A stretch of 64,000 bases of DNA, taken from assembly GCF_022539665.2 (NCBI RefSeq), contig NC_081332.1, positions 3,133,884 through 3,197,883 of the forward strand. Direction: 5' to 3'. Under the pieces are notes generated by a model. It worked only from the letters and a program-made list of their open reading frames with translations. It had not been told where the DNA came from and did not search any database. Source of the stretch: Daphnia carinata. Lineage: Eukaryota > Arthropoda > Branchiopoda > Diplostraca > Daphniidae. This document shows, in pieces, positions 10,879-23,002 of this stretch (positions within the stretch are counted from its first letter, which is position 1; each line of letters begins with the position of its first letter). The translations under genes were made by a program, and so were the position numbers.

Positions 10879-13499
10879 CTCATATTAATGTAGATTGATT
10901 GCGAAATGTAACCGCCCATCTTGAACTTCCAGTCACTTACGTCAAAATTCAAATTATTTCTAAAGCCGTCCTTGACTTTGTAACAACGTGATATTTGCAG
11001 ACAGGAAGATTAAAAACAAAAAGGAAAAATTTTCTTTTTTTTTTACACCGTCTCGCCCAAGAGAAAAAAAAAAGAACGTGACCTCTACCGCAAACGACAT
11101 TAGATGCCGCTGAGAGAGGAGCCAAAAATACCGAACCCTCCTATTTGTTAATTCCGCATTATTTTAATAAATAATTCATTTTCCTTTTGCAAACAAATCC
11201 GGTACGGAATTTAAAAAAAAAAACAAAAAAACGTTCGAGGAGTCACGTCGCATTCGAAAAATGCTATCGAACACCCGACCCGAGTCATGGCCTGAAATAA
11301 ACGTTTTCCATCTCTCTCTCCCAACAAAAATAATAAAAAAAAAAAAAGCTTGGCAACGCACGAAGCCAAATTTGCATGACAACTACTCCCTTCGACTGCA
11401 AAAATTACGGATGAAACCAAGGTTGCATTCTTCCCAAACGCCTACACGCCTATAGGTATTCATTATTTCATATGCAGCTGCAAAACCCTTCCGATGTTCA
11501 AATCCTCTTTTCTTCCGCTTTCCCCCCGTTTGGCGTATGTCTTTTTTTATTATTTGCAACAAAACGTCATCCTTTTCGACTTTAAAGAAGTCTTCAGCGA
11601 AACCGCAAGAAAAATAAAAATTAATGATTTTTATTTATCTTTTTTTTTTTTTTTTTTATAAAGAACTCGAGTCGAAATTTTTTAAACGGTACAGCTTTAG
11701 ATGTAACGAGTAGTTGAAAGTGCTGTGTGCTTTTTATCTCGGAAACCTTAGTCAGATATTGCATTAGAAAGGTTGGAACACGTTTTACCAAGAAAACGCG
11801 CAATTCATTATCGCATTAAAAGCATTTTTGAAAAAACCTTTTTCAATCGACTGAGTTTTTCTGGCGTTAGCCGACGCGCAGTAAATTACAACGAACAAAA
11901 ACCCGCATTGAATGACGCAGTTGGCGTATTTTCCGTGAAAAGAGAAATGAGAAAATTGTTGAAGAAAATGAGAAACCGAATCCACTATCACGACACACAA
12001 CACAGCCCAACGGCTAATGTACAAAAAAATAAATAAACTAAATATAATTTAAACAAAAAAAAAAAAACCTGGCTGCTGACAGGTAATACATTATCAGTAT
12101 AGGATGTCGCCCCTGAACGCGCATCTTTTAAACGATGACGACATTTTAGTAGGAATTATCCAGCGTGAAGCGGATTCCCAGAAATAAACATGCGGTAAGA
12201 GAACAAGAAAAAAACAAAAAAACAAGTGCGCAATAAAATCGATTCGACATCGCTGATAAGAATCGCAGCTCTGCACGAAATCGAATTGCATTTGGCAGGC
12301 TTGAAAATATCTGGCCGCGATCATCAAACAAAGTCCGATAGACCTATCTCTATATCTTCTATACCGTGACATTGGCGCTGTCATAAATCAAAATGGAATT
12401 CACGCAACTATCAACATGCCTACCTGTCGCACAAAGAGACAGAAAAAATGGGCAAAAGAAACCGACCCGTTGGATTTGAAACAAAAGAATTGTTTTTCGA
12501 AAAACCCTAGTGGCAAAAAAAAAAATCAGGTGGATCAAATGTTACGATAAAGTTGAATGCAACTAGAGGACTCTCTTTTTCACCTGAATTGTCACGTTGG
12601 AAAAAGGCAGGGAAAGGCGGGAATCGAGTGTAAGGATGAGATAACATGGCGTACCTTTCTGCCATTTTTAATCGAAAGTTCAAGGCTTCAGGTGTGCCTG
12701 CGCAGCAGATTACTCTCAACAAACGAACACGAAACGCAGGTACGTCAGTGGAAATCTTAAGTTCTCAACGTCCTTTTCCTTTTGCAAACCAAAACTAAAC
12801 ATCAAATCAAACATACATAAAAAAAAAAAAAAAAAAAGAGAAAAGAAAAGAAAAGTAGCTATTTCTGTAGTTCGACTGATGACGAGTGATTGAACGAATT
12901 GCGATGACAGTCGGTACATTTTTCAGCATCGTCACGCTACTGGCTGCTTCCAAAGTCAGGCCATTACAGATAGCACTTGGCAAGACATGCATCAGTGCTC
13001 TTTCTCTGCCTTCGGAATTCGTTCAAACTATTTCAACAATCCCGAAAATAGTCTACATGGCCTTTTCTGTGGGTTAACAAATGAAAAAGAGCCTTCCCAT
13101 TTGTTCTATTTGAATAAGAACTTCAAAATGTAGAATAGGTCGACTTTGTTTTCATCTGTTCTCACCATTGACATCCCTGACTGTGTTTAAATCAAATCCC
13201 ACATTGTGTGGCGAAGAGAGCTCGTTTATCAAATCGAATCCCGTGAATACTGCAAACGTCATGATTGGAAAATTTACATAAAGGCAACAACACGTTCGAG
13301 CAGCAGGGATCACGAAGAAGGTGGGAACGGGCGAAAAGATTAGTTTCACAAAAAGCAAACTAACTCTTTTGGCTTTCTACCACGCCCTCGCGTCACAAAC
13401 ATTTTTTTTTTTAAATTCTATTTTCCCATTTTAAAATCTTCTTTTAAATTGTGATTTAAAAAAAAAATGTATTTTATTACAGCGTCGGCGTCGAATAGG

Positions 13500-16400
13500 A
13501 TGAAACTCCGTTGGATCAATCTAACCTTTCAGTCTCGTCTTTACATTCTCTCTCTCACGATCGCATTGGCTGTCTGCTCAATTGGTAAAAAAAAAACTGC
13601 ACTTCTTTTATCGTTTAGGATGCATAGATTTAATTTCCCCCCTTTTTCTTTACGACATTGTTAAAAAAAGAAAAAGGGAAGAATGAAACAAAAGAAAACT
13701 AAGAGGTTACAGTTTTTACGAGTTCGTAAAAACGGGACCTCTTCACAGTTATTCCTTTCGTTTTACAGAGCATTCTTCTAGCGTTCCCATTGACTCGATT
13801 TCCTCGGCTTCGTTAGAGAAATGATTTCGATAACACGGCGTTTCGCTTAAATTGGCCTGAATAGTTTTGCACTGCGTCTAATCACTTTAACAAGTCATTA
13901 AACGAAAAGGCAACGTCTCGTCAAATCGCACGGCGAAGAGGGGAAAAGAAAATGAGATTGCATTCCGATATTTTTGCCGACAGCATTTGTTTGGAGCGCC
14001 TTGAAAAGCTTAAAAATATCCAGATTAAATTGCACACTAGCTGAATAACTTTCGTTGATTATTCAACTAATTTTTACGAAGCTTTTTTTCACTGCCAATG
14101 TTACGGATCTTTTGGTTACAATTATAAATTCTTATCTCCGAAATAGACGGCTCGTCCTCGGCAATAACAAGTCCTTGAAATTCAAATGTCAACCATAAAA
14201 AATTCGAAATGTTACGATCGACTATTCTTCTCGGTGGTCGGGTTAATTTTATTCAGGGCGCTCTACAAGAATATCAGCAAAAGTTTCGCAATGGCAATTG
14301 TGCTTATTTATATTTTTATGGCATTGTAAAAAAAAAAAGAAGAAAAAGAAAAAGAAAATGTTCAAATAATAAATCACAGATGGACGCAATGATAGCGATT
14401 TAATCGGCAATTTCAACCACACCCCTTCAGCGATTTTCCTCAACTTCACTACAGAACACTGGAATGCCAACGAAACGGACGGTAAGATTGCAATCGCCTG
14501 CATAATCTTTAAAACATTTAAAGACTTTTCTTCTCTAATGTTCCGAAACAATTCCATTTTAACTAAAACTTAAACAAATACAACAAGAAAATGTTTTTTT
14601 TTTTTTTTTAGGAACTGACACCAACACAAATGTAACGAGCGAGATGTACTCAGGAAACTACTCGTTCAATCATCACACGAGCGAATCACCTAGTCCTGCT
14701 AGCGTTACACATGCGAACGCTACCACAACGAGGGGCATAACTCTAAGATATCAAGGTGAATCAATCAGTGAAAGTCAAGTTGCCTTTGTGGGTCGTAGAA
14801 GAAAAGACATTTCGAAAAAGAACCTGACTTTGTTGGTATTGCAGAGCTAGAAAATAGGAACTCTACGATGGACTTTAATGATTCCACGACATGGGCGCCA
14901 GTTTCTACATCAATTTCTCAATCAGTCTACAATCAAACGAGCGCGTTCATGAAAACTACCTCGACAACCCAAGCGGCTGGCCATCTGAGTAGTTTCCGTG
15001 AAGGTATATGTTAAAGGCGACGATAATTAGAATCGCATGAATATTTTGGATGAAAACAAAAAAAAATTCGTGTTCAGGAAATTCTTCCACGAAGCCTTGG
15101 TTTCCACATTCTACTGTTGCAGTACTTAATTCAAATTCAACCAGAAACCGCCAAAAGGGAAGCGCGTCATTGCCGTTTTCTTTGCACGCAAGTGAAATTT
15201 CCACACCGAAATACGGAAACAAATTGAACAGAACCAAACCGGAATTTCGGAATACGACGCGAAATCCAGAAATTTCCGGTAACGTGAAAAAAAGAAAACA
15301 TGCAAATAAGCACTTTGTCCTGAAATACTGTTTCCCCACCCAGACAGGAGCAATTATTCATCTTTGCCGTTGAACACAACACCTCAAAATGTGAACAGGA
15401 AAAAGCTGAGATAAAACAAAATTACAAAAACAAAAACAAAAACAAAAAAAAAAACGCCAAAAAAATGTACGGAACTAATATGCGCTCTTTCGAACTTGTT
15501 TCCATATTATAATAGCTTTGGGGATTTCCATTCCATAACGCTACGAGCGAGACCTTCAACTCAAGTCAAACTACTATTTCACCTGCTACTGCTACTGCTA
15601 CCCTGTCGTCGCTATGGCCAAGCACTGCCCGTCCTTCTGCTCAAGAGTTCCTTACCGGCCCGCCTTTACAACACCAGTATTTTTTTTTTTTTCTTTTCTT
15701 TACGTTTTCACGAACGCACAACGAAAAGAGGCATCTCGTGCATTCTCTTGTTGTGCGCAGATTCTCATCAAAGTTCGAACGCCAAAAACCTTGGAAAAGG
15801 TCCGACACTCCGACAGCCCATGGGCAAAATCATTTCAATTCGATCGTCAACGTCAAAGTGGATTCCAGCGCCGAGACCTTGGACAAAATGATTCGTCTCG
15901 AAGCAACGGTTTGTTTAAACGCTTTTCCAACATGATTTCCAATTGAACCTTCAAAGCGTAAAGTAATAATAAGCACCTGCCACGTTTCGTTTCATATATA
16001 AAGATCTCAAAGAAAATGAACGAGATGGAGAAGCTGGCAAAAACGTTGGCGGGAGATTTGAAATTGAGATTGAATCGCCTCGAAGAAGTGATCCAGTTGC
16101 GCAGTACAGAAACACGACGGGCGATTGCCGACGTCCAGGAAGTGAAACAACATCTCGTATCTCTCATCGACATCAAAAGTCAAACACTCGAGACGAAATT
16201 GAAAGAATTCAAATGCGGCCATCAGGGCGCGGATAACGCCCATACGACTAACGAGCCGATCACGTCCGCGATATGGGAATTGAGAAATTTGCCTACAATT
16301 CAACAACCACCCAAGGTAGAAGGAAGAGATTTGGATAGCAATAAGGATGGTCTAGCCGAATGGCGAGGTGAGTAACCCTTCCCTTCTTCCCTTTGCTTCT

Positions 16401-16535
16401 TCGTGGTTGTTAAACTGGAAACATTTGTATTCAGCAAAGCGCACAAAGTTGATGGAGAGATGGGAAAGCAATTTTCAAAGGGGCTTTTCACGCCAAAGGA
16501 AGTTGACTAAAAGATCTACTCACAACCTGTCGTAA
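13500..16535 (+). CDS. Secreted, N-glycosylated coiled-coil protein (unrecognised family)
   Basis: No family recognised. Ten exons join in phase: 13500-13584, 14455-14481, 14612-14755, 14845-15003, 15078-15278, 15344-15390, 15516-15676, 15761-15908, 16004-16367 and 16435-16535, giving 478 residues. All junctions are GT-AG. Residues 1 to about 27 form a signal peptide with a basic start and hydrophobic core ending in LAVCS. Residues from about 29 to 290 are Ser/Thr/Asn-rich with about 15 N-X-S/T sites and no cysteine, so a mucin-like stalk is inferred. Residues of about 310-395 carry heptad-like Leu/Ile/Val spacing, suggesting a coiled coil, followed by the only mature cysteine (FKC), which could link a dimer. 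An acidic DSNKDG stretch near residue 440 is loosely EF-loop-like. The C-terminus is basic. Exons 2-5 are all phase 1-1, so any could be skipped without a frameshift. A splice acceptor just before the start (ending near 13482) suggests a 5'UTR intron; an alternative ATG lies at 13467. Confidence 0.75.
13701..13743. repeat. Two-tier hairpin inside intron 1 of the secreted gene
   Basis: The inner arm GTTTTTACGA (13712-13721) pairs perfectly with 13724-13733 across a 2-base loop. The outer arm AAGAGGT (13701-13707) pairs with 13737-13743. That makes 17 paired bases with a small internal loop. It could fold in the intron RNA; no function is known. Confidence 0.85.
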
Positions 16536-19500
16536 AAAAAGAAAAAAAAAAGAAGTGCGTACCTTTTTCTTCATCGTTTCATTTATCGCCGCGTTCCTCT
16601 ACTTTATTTTTTTTTTTACGTGCCTGCGTGCAATGGCTTTCAATAATTTAAGTCCATTTAAAACGTCATATACATATATTGTTTAAATGTTCCTTAACTT
16701 TATATCGGCCATGCAATCTTATGACTTTATTCACACTCCCCCCCCCCAAAAAAAAAAAAAATCTGAAACGGGTAGGGGAAAAAAGGAAACAACGTTTTGC
16801 TCCACTAGGCAGGTGGTGCGTGTGTAATCTCCCATTTAAGATCCACAGCAGCCAACAGAGCAAAACGGAAGCGTTCAGCTACATTGTAGATTGTGACACC
16901 TGTACAAAGTGTTTCGGATAACGGTCGTCTTCACTCTACAGAGGTTTCAACAAACAGGCCACGCAAACGTATTTGCCAAAAGGCGGAAAATTACCAACAT
17001 TTTGTTTGCAACTGTTGTTATTACGATGTGGTCTAGAATTTACGAAACAAACACGAGAAAAACGGGTAGAAATCGCTGGCTGGCTTTCGCCAAAGGCAAA
17101 ATGGCGCGACTAGAAGCCATCAACAAATCGTCCGTCTCGCCCAACAACAACCACTAGCCCCTCAGCTGTTTAAAACGAACGCTGGGCAAACCAAAAAGGA
17201 TTTCCTAAGCCGCTACATAAAAATAAAAAAAAAGCTGATTGAACAACAAGCCTACACGGGGAAACGAGGCACGAATCAAGTGAGCTGCTGATTGGACAAT
17301 TACGACATGTTTAACGCCCACGAAAATACAAAAAGTTCAAATTATTTATTTTGAAAAAAGAGGTTCAAAAAAAAAACAAAAACGAACGTTTAACGGAGTT
17401 TAAGGTTTAAATCAACAGTTTGTTACGGGTAAATGAAACGCCAATGAATCGATTCAGTTAAGCGCAAAGCTAACGGTGCGTTCAATGAAAATTCGTTTCT
17501 ACAACATTCTCGATTACGATCGGAGGGGAATGAAAGGGGAACATTAAGTCAAATTCAACCAGTATTTATTGGATTCGGGTTGGACAATGGAATGTGGCAA
17601 TGACTGCTGCTACCGCCGAGCAAATCAATTTTTAAGGTCACGTTTTAAAAAGTCATATGCTTCAAAAAGAAAACAAAAAAAAAATGAACGGAACGCGCAA
17701 CTTTCTCTGACCGAAATAGTCGACTTACAAACCATGGCTAACTAAGAAAAATGTGCGTAATAAACAAAAATAAAACGCCACGTTTTCTATAGTTAATTTT
17801 TTTTTTTGCATTCGACTGGCCTACTTTGCTATCAAATTTTTGGCAAAATAAGGTTATGTTGGGCAAAGAGACAACGGCACTATCATACCGCCTGAATTCG
17901 AAATACATTTATCAAGATGTCGGCGACGGTGACCTAGACTTGAGACGGCTCGTGTCGCTGCGATACTTGGCACTCGTTAAGAAGCGAAAATCCCGTCTAA
18001 CTCGCTCTGCGCACGCGGTCATTTTCTTGCACACCCCACAATAGCACCGAATGAAAATAATAATAAAAAAAAAAAATACAACAAAAACCCGTAGTGCCTT
18101 TTGTTTCGATGCCGTTAACGTTCGACTTAGAACGGATTGCGCAAACAGGTTCTGACGAAAAGAAAAATGAGAAACAGCGGACGCATCGGATGTAGAGAAA
18201 AAATTTTTTTAGACAAGAGTCGATATCAAAATTATTTCAAGAAAAACATTCTTTGAGTCGATTGAGCGCGAGTACTCGTCAAAAAGTTTGGGCATTAAAT
18301 CATTCCTTGGAAACGAGAAAAATACTGGAGGAAAGATAATGAGTCCCTTTTGAATACAAAAAAAAAAAAGAAATTGTGAAGAATGATGGAGACTTCGAGT
18401 AGAAAAAATCATCTTTAAACAAGACGGAACGCGCGTGAATGTGAACGAAATGAAGCCGTCTTTTCTTGTTTGAAGAGACAGTTATGCATAAAAACAAACA
18501 AATCCCTTAAAAAGGAAATGGAAACTACTGGCTGATAAGGACAATCAGATCACGATTTGTTTTGAATTAATGAATAACTTGAGGACAAAACAGGTTTCTT
18601 ATGCCAACCAAAATGAAAAAGAAACCTCCAAGAAAAAAGAAAAGAAACTAGCACACCGAACACGTTACACTATTTACGTGTGTAACCTGGTAACCTTTTG
18701 GAATCTTTCACCAACAATCAAAACCAAACCGATAACCGACCCGAAGCGAAAACAAAAAAAGTGTTTTGCAAACCTGCAGCAAGGGCAGGTGAATGTATTG
18801 CAGGTGAGGCGAAACGTTAGTTTTCTTCTTTTTTTTTTCTTGACGACACAACGAGAGAGTTCTTTTTATCATCACCCAGCCCAATCAAATCACTAGAACA
18901 TTGTTGTTTTTTTTTTATATCTTTCGCTCATTGTTTTGTTTATATGCATAAAGAGTGGAGGAGAGTAAAAAAAAAAAGCTAATCGTGACAGAGGAAGGGA
19001 GTCTGCCATGAACAAAAACTTGAATGGCGACGACGACAAAAAAAAAATAGGGACGTAACAGCAACAATGAAAAATGCGTTTGGAGGGTGAAAAAAAAAAA
19101 GGGTAGCCAAAAAAAGCGATACCTAAAGCGATATGTGACACAGCATGCGGTCAGATTTTAAGGTGAGATAAAACCGTTTCTTTTTAGCCTCCTCCTTACA
19201 CTCGAGGCTATTGAGTTTCAAACGAAAAAAAAAAAAATTTGTTTTCTCAACGTACCGAAAAAACAAGTCCAATTCACAGAGAATCCTTCCCGCGCGATGA
19301 GGAAGTCGAAAAACCCAATTTTTTTTACACGCCTATTGAGTTTCGCTGCGAACGCCGAAGGGCCCTCCAAAAAAACATAACATAACACACACAAAAAAGG
19401 GGGAGAGATTGTCAAGTCAGCCGGAGCAAATAAAAATCGGTTTTGCATGAATAGGAAGTCTATCCGACCCAACATTCCAAAAAAAAAACAAAAAAAAACG

Positions 19501-19633
19501 AGCCGCGAGAGAGGGGGAAAAAAAACGGGTAGATAACGATGAAAATAAAAACCGCGAGATGTTGCGTGTAGTGTGTGATGGCGTGTAAGAGCGTGTCAAA
19601 TGCAGATCATCATGGACGAAAAACACGGTTCGA
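16536..19633. other. Non-coding stretch between the secreted gene and ASPP
   Basis: This is the 3' flank of two converging genes. Short open frames at 16909-17157 (+) and 17826-18044 (+) have no start context or splice partner I could fit. The rest is A/T homopolymers. Part is probably the 3'UTR of ASPP (minus strand). Confidence 0.55.
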
Positions 19634-22600
19634 TCACTCTTCCGATTCCTTACGTTTCATCCGAGGATACAGCTACATCATGTCATGCACGAGATAGAGA
19701 GAAAAAAAAAAAAGAGAGAAAGAACCAAAATGAAAACACTGGGCGTTTCATGTTGATTCAACTATGAATTCGAAAAAGAAAAAAGAGCAGTGCGGTTGAC
19801 TTACCCCGAGTAAGTTACGAGGCACGTAACCTTCATGATCGCTGAGACGGGACCACCACCATTCGCGCTCGTAATCGTCTCCTTTACGCAGTACGATAAG
19901 TTCGTCTCCCATCCGAAAAGTCAGCTCGTCCGAGTTCTGCGCCTCGTAGTCGTAGACGGCCGAGACTCGACCTCCATTCAAGATTCCCAGTTTCTCTTGG
20001 ATGCCTATAAAAAACGAATCCGATCGTTATCGTCAATCAAAACGACTGCGATCGCATCCGCAATGAACCGATCAAAATCATCGACTTACTGTAGAGATAT
20101 TCGGAGCATCCGTCGAAGCCTTCCTCGTCTTCCTCGCACTTTTCAGCTGCCGTTTCTTGGTCGCTGAGCGTCGCAGCAAAGATACAGGCTCCGTGCTCCA
20201 CCAAGAACTTCACCATGGCCAGATTGTTGCACGAAGCGGCACAGTGCAACGGTGTCCTATATATTTTTTTTATTTTTGCCGCAAAAAAAAAACAAACAAA
20301 ACAAATCAATCATGGCGGTTAACGGAAGCCAATAAAACATGCTCGTTTTTACCATCCATCACTGTCTTGGGCATTGACGTCACAGCCAAGTTCGACGAGG
20401 AACCGCACGATCTCTAAATGGCCGGCGCATATGGCGTTGTGAAGCGCCGTAATTCCTTCGTCATTGGCAGCGCTGGGATTAGACACCTATACACACATCC
20501 AATTAAAAAATAAATAAATAGACAAGCTTCCCCCTCCTGTAATTCAAGGACGGGTGGGTTTGTAGAAAAAAACAAAAAAACAATACGCACCTCGAGGGCC
20601 GTCTTCTTAACGAGTTCTAGTTCGCCTTCCAACGAGGCGTCCAATAGCAAAGCCAACGGATCGAAGCTGACTCGACGCGACTTTCGCAAAGCGTCGGCTG
20701 TGCCGCTCTTTAAATTACCCTTGCGCAATCGTCTGGCCACGCCTTCTAGTGGCGGCGAGGGATCGCGTGCCTCTGTCATTAGCGATGCCGCTGCTCGATC
20801 AACCCCCGAGTCTTCATCGTGGATGGGTGCAGAATGTTGATGGGTCGATGCCATCGGAGATTCGCCAGACTGGTCCGAATACGTGGCACCTACTCTGTCA
20901 TCCGCCGTTTGTTCTATTTGCGGATGCGACGATTCATCGTCCCGCTCATCCTCGGCATCCATTGCCTCATCTTTGGTTATCTCGGTCAAGAACTCCGGCG
21001 GCTGCGACGGCGGCGGAGGCGGCAAAGGAGGTGGCGGAGGTGGAATTACGTGTTTCTTTAACGTTAAAGGTTTGGGTTTGAGCGGCAGTTCCGCTTTGGC
21101 CAACAAATAGTCCATACCCTTCTCATCCTGAAAATTGACGTCCCGAGAATTTCAAATGAAATGAAATTTTTTCTCTGAAAATTTGGCGGTGGAAAATCAT
21201 GTTTCGGTGAAAGACTTACCGAAGGGGGTTGAGGCGGGTCGATAGAAGAATCTTTGTCGGGATTCTGTCTGGGCGGCAGAAGTGGCTTATAATTCACGGC
21301 AGGCTTTGGCGGGAGAGCGGGTTTTTCGGCCACCTGCGGAGGGACCGAGGCCACCTTTAAACCTTTCATCATCGTCGGCGAGCCCCTCATATTGTTGTTG
21401 TTATTGTTGTTATTGTGGAAGTTCATCGGCAGGAAACGGGTGTTGTAGGGCAGTGTTTGATACTTTGGGTCGTTCTTGCTGAAATCCGTCACATCGTCGT
21501 CGCCGCGCTGATCGCTGGCGTTCGATTGTTGCGGCTGCTGTTGGCGATTAAACGGTTCAATGGCTGCCACCTGAGACACTGAATTCTTGGTGGGCCTCTG
21601 CTGCGGCGGCTGCTGTTGTTGTTGCGATAGAACTTTGTTGTTCTTCTGTGACGAATCACTAAGTTGACTGGCCAGTTGCTGATTGAGCATCTTCTTTCGC
21701 TGCAATCGTTCGCGTAGTTCATTGATTCGAATTTCCATATCGCCAACGTTTTCGCGATTCTCCAGCAGCCTGGCCTTCTTTTCCTTCAAATCGGCCGCCT
21801 TCTGTTCGTTCAGCTTGTTCCGATACTAAAACGCAACACGACAAACAAGCGAGAAACAACAAATAAACCCAAATGTTTGGCTGTTGGCTAGAGGGCAAGT
21901 ACATAAACATCGGCGAAGTAGTCAAAACAAATAATAATCACATACCATCAGCTCGGCTCTGAGACGTTCAAGGTGAAGCTGGACAAAATACGCCTTGCTT
22001 CCCGGATGAGCCTGGGCGTGGTGAGTCTGAGCGCTGAACTGTTCCAACTGGCGAGTTAGCTCCTCCACCTGGGCCGCGGCCATGCTCAGCTCCTTCTCCT
22101 TCTCGTTGAAGAGCGCTCGGATCGACGTCAAGTCCGCAGCTGTGGTGGTGAGGCAATCCGATCGAAATTGATGAAGAAGACGAAAGAAACGAGAACAAAA
22201 AAGAAGAAAAAAAAAAGAGTTACGACATCATAACGCGCGATCATAACGAAAGATAAGATCTTTCGTTTTCTTTTTTTTGCTCTGGTCTTTACACAATGAT
22301 CCATTGGTGATCCGTTGTTGGTCGACCTGGCCCCGCAGAGCTCGCAGCTTGCGCAATTTGGCCTCCTGGGCTTCAACTCTCTCGCGCAATTTGCGGACTC
22401 GCTCCGCCTCGCTGCTGGCACTAGCGTCATTGACGGCCTGGACCCCCTCCTGCACCTGTTTAAACATACGCAGATCGGACAGAACAAAAAAAAAAAAGCC
22501 ATGTTATTTAAAGTTTAAATTGCAGCACACAGCATTGTAATAATTGAACAGTTATACAGCGGGACAGCATCTTCCTGCAATTTTATTCCTACGACTTTTC

Positions 22601-23002
22601 CTGCTCCACAATTAAACGACAGGCCGCTTTTCGTGACCGACTCTAATCATCCATGAATGTGATTGTTCATTCTTGTCTTTTTTTTTCGAGACAATTGGCA
22701 AAGGCAATTAAACACGTAAAAATAACTGTTGAATACAATTCCCAGCTGCTACTTTCTCCATTAACGTTTTTTTTTTAGAACAACATTTGCAAACAATGAA
22801 CAGATAGAAGGCCAAACCATTTAGTTGGAACACGGAAATAAAAAAAAATGTTTTGCGTCTTTTTTTTCTATGTTTCAAAGCAATAATTTACCTGTCGCAA
22901 ACGGTGCTCGCGGGCGGCAATCAGCCTTGCTTGAGTGTCCAGCTGCTGCTGCTGCCTGGCGGCCAGGGCCTGCAATTCACTGGTGGTCGGCTCGCCCCTC
23001 AT
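19634..23002 (-). CDS. ASPP: ASPP: apoptosis-stimulating of p53 / PP1 regulatory subunit 13
   Basis: Scaffold that, in known family members, binds protein phosphatase 1, p53-family proteins and junction complexes. Exons on the minus strand: 23002-22892, 22455-22293, 22139-21946, 21825-21220, 21127-20591, 20486-20353, 20256-20090, 20004-19805 and 19672-19634; 716 residues. The first exon has the [10 protein letters not shown] helix typical of ASPP. Residues of about 40-210 are coiled coil, then Gln, Asn and Pro runs, the PP1 docking motif RVSF near 510, ankyrin repeats of about 538-640 ([20 protein letters not shown]) and an SH3 domain of about 645-705 ending [12 protein letters not shown]. 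The tiny last exon (13 codons) completes the SH3 and lies apart from the rest. No N-terminal RA-like domain was found: an in-frame stop precedes this ATG, so this may be a short isoform or upstream exons were missed. Reading through the exon-8 donor would give an alternative tail. Confidence 0.93.

Larger units (their letters stand above)
1..13499. other. Gene-poor AT-rich region with simple repeats
   Basis: I could not assemble any gene with a consistent start, splice sites and stop on either strand. The short open frames are mostly translations of A/T homopolymers or (GT)n tracts. The stretch holds many A, T, C and G runs of 10-34 bases, several dinucleotide tracts, a CpG-richer block near 5,550-5,830, and perfect inverted repeats at 2231-2257, 7380-7472, 9125-9180 and 10859-10878. 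It may be upstream regulatory DNA or part of a large intron; the sequence does not decide. Confidence 0.6.

Noticed and set aside
13769-13822. Possible extra phase-1 exon in the secreted gene (EHSSSVPIDSISS)
   Set aside because: Good acceptor and composition, but no in-phase donor before a stop codon.
21282-21482. Plus-strand frames opposite ASPP
   Set aside because: Antisense shadows of the ASPP Gln/Asn/Pro-rich exons.
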